A stretch of 64,000 nucleotides of DNA, taken from the NCBI GenBank assembly GCA_963767715.1, contig CAVYFA010000009.1:372001-436000 (forward strand), read 5' to 3'. This DNA comes from CAVSXS01 sp963767715 (GTDB taxonomy: Bacteria > Chloroflexota > Ktedonobacteria > Ktedonobacterales > Ktedonobacteraceae). The notes beneath the pieces are model-generated. The model ran no database searches, was not told where the DNA came from, and saw only the letters and a program-made list of their open reading frames with translations. This document shows positions 57,526 to 64,000 of this stretch, one piece after another. A program made the translations under genes and the position numbers. Numbering within the stretch: position 1 is the stretch's first letter; the number at the start of each line of letters is the position of its first letter.

Positions 57526-60500
57526 CTACCCGTTGATCCCCAGGCGCCGGTAGGTTGCCCTTGCGCTTTCGATCATGGCCTGGCCGCGTTCCTCGTCGCC
57601 TTCATAGCAGCGGACGAGAAGGTAGAGGCCATACGCTTCCTGGGTGCGAGCATATTCGACGGTGTCGTTGAGGGCCTGGAAGTCTGCGAGCAAGTGCTCG
57701 AAGCAAGCATGCGCATCTTCGAAGCGGCCCTGGGCCTGCCAGATGCGTCCTTGCAGGCGTTGGGCGATGGCGGGAAGCTGGCGATAGTGGCGATTTTGCG
57801 CAAGCTCCACAGCGGTATTGAGGTAGGTCTGAGCCTGGATGAGATCGCCAGCGTAGAAGTAGGCCCTGGCAGTCTGGGTGAGCAGGTGAGGGTAGATCAG
57901 CGACATCTCACCACCTTTGCGGGCTAGCTCAAGGGATGCCAGGGCATCAGCTATGGCCTGCTGCCAGTTGTCCTGCCAGCCCGCGCAGACGCTGCGGCTC
58001 CACTGTGCTCGCGCCTGCAGGTCGGCATCTTGCAGCATCTCCGCGATGGCGTAGGACTTACCGGCATATTCTCTGGCATCGTCCCAGTGACCGGCCTGGA
58101 TTGCGACAAATGCCATCACGAGGTATGCCCAGCTCTGCGCGGCCACCACGCCGAATTGCTGCGCGCGCAGCAGAGCATTCTGTGCGGTCTGCTGCGCCTC
58201 CGGCAGTTTCCCAAGCAGCATGTAGGCCCACGCGGCCGAATAGGTCATCATCGGTTCCCATTCGGGTTTGTTTGAGCTGCGGCAAACGTCCGCGCCCTTT
58301 AACGCAACCTCCAGCATCTCCTGGGGAGACGCGGTGAGGTAGTGGCACCACGCCAGCGACCATAAAGAGACGACGGAGACGAAGGGATCGCTGCCCCCGA
58401 TTTGAGAGTGGTAAGTTTCGGCCAGGCGCAGCTTTTCCAGCGCTTGCGGCGCTTCGCCCATGACGGTCAGGGCCAGCCCCCATTGGGCATAGGCTTTGGC
58501 GTATAGCAGTGCGGCCTGTGGGAGATCGTCGATGCCAGCGATACAGTCCAGGGCATTGTGGACATATTTTACAGCCTCGCTTTCGCGTCCCTGCCAGTGT
58601 GAGCAGAAGGCCGCATCCAGGTAGGCCTCAGCCTGCTGCCCTACGTTCCCGATGTCACGCCACAGGGCAGCCGAGGCCAGGTCAACCTGAATTGCCTCGT
58701 CCAGGCGGCCCGTGAAGAGGTAGATGCTGCCCAACTGGCGGAGCAGCGCGGCGCGATGCAGGCGTTCCGTATCACCGATGAGCAAATCAAGAGCCGTTCT
58801 CACATACTCGGCGGCATCGACAAAGGCATAGACGCTGCTGGCCTGTTCCGCCGCTTTTAACAGGTATTCGACCGCTTTGGCATAGTTATCCGCCATCTGG
58901 TGATGATAGGCAAGCTGGCTGTAGTAGGGTTGCAGATGGGCAGCATAGCGCGTTTCGATGGCCTCCGCTACCTGGCGATGCAGGGTGCGTCTGCGCAGGG
59001 GGTTCAGCCACTGGTAGAGCACTTCGCGAATATTATCATGCGTGAAGGTCAGGTCAAGGTCGTGCCAGTGCTGGGGCAGCGCGACGTGCTGGGCCTGCGA
59101 GATATCCCTCGCATGAGCCAGGGATGCCATATAGGGGGTCATCTCGCCGCTCTTGCCTTTCAACAGATCGGCGGGCGATGCGAGAACCTGCGCCTGGATA
59201 GCGCTCTCAACATGTTCCGCGAGCGTCTCTTCGGAGATGCCGCGCGCCTGGACGAGCAGGGCCGAACTGAACTGGCGCCCTATCACAGCCGCCAGTGTGA
59301 GCGTGGCGCGGCATTCTGGCGAGAAGTTGGCCAGGCGGCGCTCGATCAACAGCCGCACACTGGGTGGCAGGTCCAGTTCAGAGAGCTTGACGGTGCTCTG
59401 CCAGTGCTGTCCTGTCCAGACGAGTTTGCCGTTAAGCACCAGAGAACGGATCGCTTCACCGACGAAGAACGGGTTGCCCTCCGTCTGCCGGTGAATCTCC
59501 GCCGCGAAAGATGGCTGGACGGCGTGGCCGGCCATATTCATGAGCAACTGATGCACCTCTTCTTCGTCCAGGCGCTGCAGGCGCAGTTCTTCAGCGATGC
59601 CCATGCGCATCAGCGTGACGATAAGGCCGCGTAAAGGGTGGGTTTCGTTTACTTCCCCGCTGCGATAGAGCAGCACGAAAAGTGGTGCGGGAGACTTTAA
59701 CGCGCCCGATTGGTCCGGCTGGCCGCTGGTCTGCAAGGTGAGATGGTTGAGCAGGTGAATGGTTGCGGCGTCAGCCCATTGCAGGTCGTCCAGAATGAAA
59801 ATCGATGGTCGTTCGGCTGCCAGGACGGTCAGATAGTGGGCGACGGCGTTGTATATTTGCTGTCGCTCTATCTCGGGGCCGGGCGATTCCGGCTGGGGGA
59901 GTTCCGGCAGCTTGAGCCGTATCTCCGGCACAATTTTCGCGAGATAGGGGGCGCTCTCGCCCAGCATAGCGCGCAGTTGTTCGGGCGTGCGCGTGCGAGC
60001 GTGCGCCGCGATGGCCTCCGTCACCGGCTGGTAGGGCAGCAGCCCGCTCATTTCGTAGCAATAGCCCCACAGCACGGTCGCCTGCTGCGTATCTTCTCCC
60101 CAGCGAGTGAAATCGCGCGCCAGGCGCGACTTGCCAATGCCCGGCTCGCCACTGGCGAAAATGACACGCTGCTGCCCGGCGCGAGCCTGCGCGAAGGCGT
60201 GCTGCATACGCGCGAGTTCATTCTCTCTTCCCACCAGGCCTGCCTTCAAAATCCTATCGGGATCAAGCGCAGGTGGAGCAGCTTGCACGGCAACCTGGTC
60301 GCTTTGCGCCTGCTGTATCCGTGCTGGAGTACTATCTAGAAGCTGGGAATCAGCATGTCCTGCAGAAGCACCGCTTCCCGCATATTCTCCGCCTGCGGGG
60401 GGCGCTGCCGGAGTGGATGCGCTTTCGCGTCTGGACTCGCGCAGGTCAACCGGCATCTGTCCTGTTTGGATGCGCTTCAAGAGATCGTTGGTTTCGGGCA

Positions 60501-61263
60501 GAGGGAGCGCGCGCAATTCTTCTTTCAGCGCCTTACGCAGCGCCAGGTACTGGTTGATCGCGTCACTGCGCCGTCCCATCCTGGCGTATACCAGCATCAA
60601 CTGGCGGTGCGTCTGCTCGTCTGCCGGGTTCTGCTCGAGCAATGCCAGCAGGTATTCGCAAGCCCTCTGCCCCGCCCCGCTCGCAATCGCCAGCTCCGAT
60701 GCGCTTTCCAGCAGCCAGCTATAAGCGCGGTGCAGGCGATCGCGCCGCTTCTGCGTCCAGTCATCGTAGAAATTTTCCGGTAAATAGTCTCCCTTGTACA
60801 GTGCTAGAACCCGGTCGAAAGCGTCCAGCAGTTCGGCATTCTGGCTTGCGCCCTCCTGTTCAGTGCGATTGCGCAGGCGAGCCTGTAACTGCCTGGTGGA
60901 ACTCTCAAAAATATCCGCGTCAATGGTCAAAGCATCAGGAATGAGCATCAAAATATCGTGGTCGAGCGAAATATACTGCGATGCGCTGCCCTTGCCGGCA
61001 GCCAGGTCAGGCTCAAGAGCACGGCGTAGGAGATAAAGCGTTTTGCCGAAAGAGTTGGCGGCCTGCTCGAACGAAGAGTCGGGCCAGAGGATATCCTGAA
61101 CCTGCTCGCGATGCAGGCGGTGTTGCTCTGCAGAAAGCAGCAGTTTGAAGAGATCAACTACTTTACGACGACCCCAGCCGCCACCACTCAAAAACTCCTG
61201 GTCGCGTCGCACTGCGAAGCGCCCCAGAGTTTCGACTTCAAGGGCCGTGATGCGGTCTATCAT
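57526..61263 (-). CDS. BTAD/AAA-ATPase/TPR transcriptional regulator (SARP/LAL-like)
   Basis: 1245 residues from the ATG at 61263 (a TTG or ATG a few codons earlier, up to 61284, is possible). Residues about 5-95 form a winged helix of the SARP type (ALEVETLGRFAVRRDQEFL, RKVVDLFKLLLSAEQHRLHREQVQDILWPD). A BTAD helical domain follows (about 140-255, LLDAFDRVLALYKGDYLPENFYDDW). After a Ser/Ala-rich linker comes an ATPase with Walker A ASGEPGIGKSRLARDF and Walker B IFILDDLQWADAATIHLLNHL. The last 450 residues are TPR-like helices with PLP-like spacing. Such proteins sense a signal through TPR/ATPase and activate target promoters. Signal and targets unknown. Confidence 0.93.
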   Translation of the reverse strand: MIDRITALEVETLGRFAVRRDQEFLSGGGWGRRKVVDLFKLLLSAEQHRLHREQVQDILWPDSSFEQAANSFGKTLYLLRRALEPDLAAGKGSASQYISLDHDILMLIPDALTIDADIFESSTRQLQARLRNRTEQEGASQNAELLDAFDRVLALYKGDYLPENFYDDWTQKRRDRLHRAYSWLLESASELAIASGAGQRACEYLLALLEQNPADEQTHRQLMLVYARMGRRSDAINQYLALRKALKEELRALPLPETNDLLKRIQTGQMPVDLRESRRESASTPAAPPAGGEYAGSGASAGHADSQLLDSTPARIQQAQSDQVAVQAAPPALDPDRILKAGLVGRENELARMQHAFAQARAGQQRVIFASGEPGIGKSRLARDFTRWGEDTQQATVLWGYCYEMSGLLPYQPVTEAIAAHARTRTPEQLRAMLGESAPYLAKIVPEIRLKLPELPQPESPGPEIERQQIYNAVAHYLTVLAAERPSIFILDDLQWADAATIHLLNHLTLQTSGQPDQSGALKSPAPLFVLLYRSGEVNETHPLRGLIVTLMRMGIAEELRLQRLDEEEVHQLLMNMAGHAVQPSFAAEIHRQTEGNPFFVGEAIRSLVLNGKLVWTGQHWQSTVKLSELDLPPSVRLLIERRLANFSPECRATLTLAAVIGRQFSSALLVQARGISEETLAEHVESAIQAQVLASPADLLKGKSGEMTPYMASLAHARDISQAQHVALPQHWHDLDLTFTHDNIREVLYQWLNPLRRRTLHRQVAEAIETRYAAHLQPYYSQLAYHHQMADNYAKAVEYLLKAAEQASSVYAFVDAAEYVRTALDLLIGDTERLHRAALLRQLGSIYLFTGRLDEAIQVDLASAALWRDIGNVGQQAEAYLDAAFCSHWQGRESEAVKYVHNALDCIAGIDDLPQAALLYAKAYAQWGLALTVMGEAPQALEKLRLAETYHSQIGGSDPFVSVVSLWSLAWCHYLTASPQEMLEVALKGADVCRSSNKPEWEPMMTYSAAWAYMLLGKLPEAQQTAQNALLRAQQFGVVAAQSWAYLVMAFVAIQAGHWDDAREYAGKSYAIAEMLQDADLQARAQWSRSVCAGWQDNWQQAIADALASLELARKGGEMSLIYPHLLTQTARAYFYAGDLIQAQTYLNTAVELAQNRHYRQLPAIAQRLQGRIWQAQGRFEDAHACFEHLLADFQALNDTVEYARTQEAYGLYLLVRCYEGDEERGQAMIESARATYRRLGING

Positions 61264-61284
61264 CTTCAACACCTCACAATCCAC

Positions 61285-61652
61285 AGAGGGCGCTAGCTAT
61301 GTAAAAAATAAGTAACCCCCATATTATTATTTGTCGTGGTTTTAATGTCAATAGGAAATCTTACCGAATCGAGTCAATAGGCGCGGCGACCATGATAGAG
61401 TGTCCCAATTATATATGCAATGCAGGCAACAAGGACATAAATGTACTATAGGGACACTTCCTCGAGGCTTATGCGGGTAGCTTTTTTGAAACGCACCGGT
61501 TAAGGATGACACTCCCTCTGGAAGCTCCCTAGACTTCGCTTTTAGCAAATGCGTGGTAATCAGCCGGTAATCGACAGGAAATAGCAGATCAGTACACTTG
61601 CAACTAATGAATGCGAAGGTACAAACATATCTGCTAGTGGAGGAACCAGCTA
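61285..61652. other. AT-rich divergent intergenic region
   Basis: 368 bp between the BTAD regulator (leftward) and an ECF sigma gene (rightward). A leftward promoter candidate starts at TTGACA (61351-61346), followed by an AATAAT/TAATAT-type -10. No other gene is supported. Confidence 0.5.
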
Positions 61653-62393
61653 ATGACAACGCTCACACTTGATGCTCCCGCAACCCTCGAAACGCAATCG
61701 CCCGCCCCGTCTTTCTCTACCTTAGACCTTGCCGGCGCGATGGCCCAGGTGAAGAACTGGAGCGTGGCTGTACGGGCTACGTCACACAAATCAAGAGAAG
61801 GCGAGGCAGCGTATAAATCGCTCGCGCAGTCGAGCGACGCCGAGTTGCTGGCCGCCATCGCCCAGGGTGAGGAAGAGGCATTGGAACGCCTATACGAACG
61901 CTATGCTCGCCTGTCCTATGCCCTGGCATACCGTTTGCTGCGCGACAGTCTGGCAGCCGAAGATCTCGTACAGGAAGCGTTTCTGGCTATATGGCGCAAA
62001 GCCGGTACATATCAGCCACAACAGGGCAGCGTCTATAGCTGGCTCCAGGCAATTGTCCACCACCGCGCCATCGATAGGCTGCGCTCTGCCGCAAACCGCG
62101 ACCAGTTGTGCGCTCCGTTGGAGTCTGACATGGAACAGCAAACGCTGAGCGCAGAGCCGGATGCCTGCGATCAGGTATGGCACGGAGAGCAGCGCCGCAT
62201 GGTTCTCGCCGCCCTGGCCCAGATTCCACTGGAGCAGCGCCAGGTAATTGATATGGCCTATTTTGGGGGGTATACCCACGTGGAGATCTCAGAGATGCTG
62301 CATATCCCGCTCGGCACGGTCAAGGGGCGCATGCGCCTGGGTTTGCAGAAGATGAAATCCCTGCTGGACGAGAGCGGCATAAATGAAGAATGA
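61653..62393 (+). CDS. ECF RNA polymerase sigma factor (SigK-like)
   Basis: 246 residues; ATG at 61653 follows GTGGAGGAA. A 55-residue N-terminal extension precedes region 2 (LLAAIAQGEEEALERLYERYARLSYALAYRLL, DSLAAEDLVQEAFLAIW, SVYSWLQAIVHHRAIDRLR). Region 4 is AALAQIPLEQRQVIDMAYFGGYTHVEISEMLHIPLGTVKGRMRLGLQKMKSLL. This is the classical ECF pattern close to SigK/RpoE-type factors that are paired with membrane anti-sigma factors. The gene after it is a membrane protein but shows no zinc finger. It may also be read in the same transcript as that gene. Confidence 0.92.
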   Translation: MTTLTLDAPATLETQSPAPSFSTLDLAGAMAQVKNWSVAVRATSHKSREGEAAYKSLAQSSDAELLAAIAQGEEEALERLYERYARLSYALAYRLLRDSLAAEDLVQEAFLAIWRKAGTYQPQQGSVYSWLQAIVHHRAIDRLRSAANRDQLCAPLESDMEQQTLSAEPDACDQVWHGEQRRMVLAALAQIPLEQRQVIDMAYFGGYTHVEISEMLHIPLGTVKGRMRLGLQKMKSLLDESGINEE

Positions 62394-62523
62394 TACATTT
62401 TGATACATCTGTGATACAATTGCTACGAGCGTTGGTACACGTAAACAATCGTTCTTGCATTTCCAGGGCGAGCGTAGTACCATTTCTTTGCGCGGCAGTT
62501 CGCAACACGAGAAAGGGAGCGCA

Positions 62524-63435
62524 ATGGCGAGTAGCAACAGGCGAACTTCACAGAAACGGCCCGGTGAATCTAAACGGGCCGAATCGGTTCCGTTGACCTT
62601 TTCACCTGAGCTGGACAGGCACCAGGAGGCCTGGGACGATGACGATGTGTACGTGAATGACGACCAGGTCTCTTCCATTCCCACTCGTGCGCCGAACAGT
62701 TCTATCCGCTACCAACCGCCTCCGGCATCCCAGCAGTCCCCGCGGTCCGCGTCAGGATCGCTGCCATCGACCGGGCAGCGCCGTGGCGACACGCGCGATA
62801 TGCGCGCAGATAGAGATACCACCGGCCAGCAGGTACCGGCCGGACAGCGCGGACATCCTGGGCTACCCGCTACCTCTCCCCGCCGCACTGGCCAGGTACC
62901 GGGCGCTGCACCTGGAGCAATCCCTATGCGCGCCGGTCGCAGCACCGCCAGCGGTGCGGTACCCGGCAAAGCCGCGGCTTTGCCGTCACCTGCGAGTCGG
63001 TCGCACAAGCACTCACTGCACTGGCTGGTCTACGTAGGCGTAGGTATGATCGCGGCGCTCGCGCTGTGGGTATCGTTATCCGCAATCCTGGCGTGGGGCA
63101 CAACCCAGTACAACAACATCGTCTATGGCTATCCCCGCTTTTACCAGACCGATGCAGTCGTGGGCCATAGCGATAGCGCGGCCCACCCCAGCCACTTTAT
63201 CGCCCAGAACCTGCACGGGCAGGTGATCGTGATCGAATTACCGGCTGGCAACCCCGCGAAGTCCTACGAATATGTCGGCCCCGACCTGATTGGGAGCGGC
63301 GATGACCAGATACCTATCACCCTCACGTTCAGCGATGCCAACCACGACGGCAAGCCCGATATGATTATCCATATCGAAAATCGCGAGGTCATCTTCTGCA
63401 ACACCGGCACGAAATTCGCACAATGTAGCTCATAG
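62524..63435 (+). CDS. Single-pass membrane protein with disordered N-terminus
   Basis: 303 residues from the ATG at 62524 (AAGGGAGC 5-7 nt upstream). Residues 1-165 are low-complexity (Arg, Pro, Ser, Gln, Gly). One membrane helix at about 172-195 (LVYVGVGMIAALALWVSLSA). The outside part (about 200-303) has a VCBS/EF-hand-like loop: TFSDANHDGKPDMIIHIENR, similar to Ca-binding repeats, and a pair of Cys in CNTGTKFAQC. It follows the ECF sigma gene by 130 bp in the same direction and could be its regulator, though it does not resemble known anti-sigma factors. Family not recognised. Confidence 0.75.
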   Translation: MASSNRRTSQKRPGESKRAESVPLTFSPELDRHQEAWDDDDVYVNDDQVSSIPTRAPNSSIRYQPPPASQQSPRSASGSLPSTGQRRGDTRDMRADRDTTGQQVPAGQRGHPGLPATSPRRTGQVPGAAPGAIPMRAGRSTASGAVPGKAAALPSPASRSHKHSLHWLVYVGVGMIAALALWVSLSAILAWGTTQYNNIVYGYPRFYQTDAVVGHSDSAAHPSHFIAQNLHGQVIVIELPAGNPAKSYEYVGPDLIGSGDDQIPITLTFSDANHDGKPDMIIHIENREVIFCNTGTKFAQCSS

Positions 63436-63497
63436 ATCGCCATGCTCGAATTCGAGTCCCACCTCTTTGAATGGTCTCCTACTTAAGGGAGCTCACC

Positions 63498-64000
63498 TCA
63501 CGTATCTATGAGATAGGCATAGCGGGACCTATGTACATTCATCGACTTTGGTGTGTCTGCCACCACTGTAGTCTGAGTTGGCGATGGTGATGGGGCAGGT
63601 GATGGCGTCGGTGACGGTGTGGGTGACGGCGTCGGCGATGGGCTCGGTGATGGAGTAGGCGATGGTGTGGGTGATGGAGTAGGTGATGGCGTTGGCGATG
63701 GGCTCGGTGACGGCGTCGGCGATGGTGTCGGTGACGGTGGAGGTGTTACTGAACAAGTCCATGTCACAGCAACGGGAACTGTCCCACCCGACCCTGAGAA
63801 GGTAAAGGTCCCATTCTGGCAGGGGATAGAAGTGATGGTTACCGGGATCGATTGCCCTGGAGACAATGTACCACTTTGGGGGTTGAAAGCGGCATTTATA
63901 TCACTGGTTGCAGACCAGGCCACATTGCCTTGAGAATCTGAGGTTTCTCCCAGTGTCACAGTACACTGGTAGCCGCTTGTTACGGACTGACAATTTGAAT
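63498..64000 (-). CDS. Surface protein, C-terminal fragment with Pro/Ser/Thr repeat stalk
   Basis: The frame is open to the right edge, so only the last 167 codons are seen and the start is outside. The first part (CTVTLGETSDSQGNVAW, FNPQSGTLSPGQSIPVTIT) looks like a BACON/Ig-like domain with Cys pairs. It is followed by about 48 residues of PTPSPTPS-type repeats and a tail ending VHRSRYAYLIDT. The repeat stalk is typical of secreted or surface proteins and would span the wall. No LPXTG or membrane anchor appears at the C-terminus. Confidence 0.75.
   Translation of the reverse strand, partial: SNCQSVTSGYQCTVTLGETSDSQGNVAWSATSDINAAFNPQSGTLSPGQSIPVTITSIPCQNGTFTFSGSGGTVPVAVTWTCSVTPPPSPTPSPTPSPSPSPTPSPTPSPTPSPTPSPSPSPTPSPTPSPTPSPAPSPSPTQTTVVADTPKSMNVHRSRYAYLIDT
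63590..63735. repeat. Tandem repeat coding for the Pro/Ser/Thr stalk
   Basis: Imperfect 6- and 12-bp units of the type GGTGATGGCGTC (plus strand) code for Ser-Pro-Thr-Pro on the minus strand. The tract may vary in length between strains. Confidence 0.8.

Noticed and set aside
63430..63475. tRNA-like arms (GTAGCTCAT and TTCGAGTCC) after the membrane-protein gene
   Set aside because: The segment is too short for a full tRNA and no acceptor stem pairs; likely coincidence.
63590..63735. CRISPR array
   Set aside because: The repeat is a contiguous coding tandem repeat with no spacers. No repeat-spacer pattern or cas gene was seen in the window.

Overview
The window reads as a chromosomal segment of a Ktedonobacteria-like member of the Chloroflexota. 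This is inferred from the mix of genes: several sedolisin (S53) peptidases, a BTAD-type giant ATPase regulator, a zinc-ribbon/kinase/TPR protein, a DUF4129 membrane protein, many ECF sigma factors, and a moderately GC-rich, Gram-positive-like expression style (AGGAGG-type ribosome sites, TTGACA/TATAAT promoters). No database search was possible, so the taxon is an inference.

Layout. 1-7.1 kb: two divergently placed S53 peptidases (the first cut by the left edge) next to a large alpha-2-macroglobulin-like protein. 7.2-8.2 kb: a membrane-anchored CHAP amidase. 8.2-15.2 kb: an AT-richer accessory block. It holds an intact phosphotransferase-like gene and then two head-to-tail decayed genes. The larger one, read through its frameshifts, is a long RelA/SpoT homologue (degenerate hydrolase, synthetase, TGS, helical, zinc-finger, ACT) fused to an AAA/STAND-type ATPase. 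The smaller is a second STAND-like ATPase ending in a winged helix. 15.2-31 kb: regulators and metabolism (sigma factor, MocR, eIF2B-like protein, cyclotransferase-like membrane protein, GYD protein, YvcK, PadR regulator, a third S53 peptidase, ArsR-MFS pair, response regulator, acyl-CoA dehydrogenase, MerR, SprT-like protein). 30.5-37 kb: rho, hisS, thiolase and an ECF sigma/anti-sigma pair. 37.1-42.7 kb: a 16S-23S rRNA operon with no spacer tRNA and no 5S. 42.7-48.7 kb: two metallohydrolases, a kinase-TPR protein and rsmA. 49-57.3 kb: cell-wall genes (class A PBP, L,D-transpeptidase), a DUF4129 protein and the replication pair dnaN-recF. 57.5-64 kb: a 1.2-thousand-residue BTAD/ATPase/TPR regulator, an ECF sigma factor, a membrane protein and the C-terminal part of a Pro/Ser/Thr-rich surface protein cut by the right edge.

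Regulation visible in the DNA includes a consensus promoter with a duplicated 10-bp palindromic operator before padR, a perfect 34-bp palindrome next to the arsR-mfs promoter, a 13-codon upstream reading frame whose stop overlaps the rho start, and a hisS leader with its own promoter, a small hydrophobic reading frame and an intrinsic terminator. A perfect 68-bp palindrome separates padR from the convergent S53 gene.

The most unusual item is the decayed RelA/SpoT-ATPase fusion with its partner ATPase: it looks like a stress-alarmone/STAND signalling module whose intact relatives would be worth finding.
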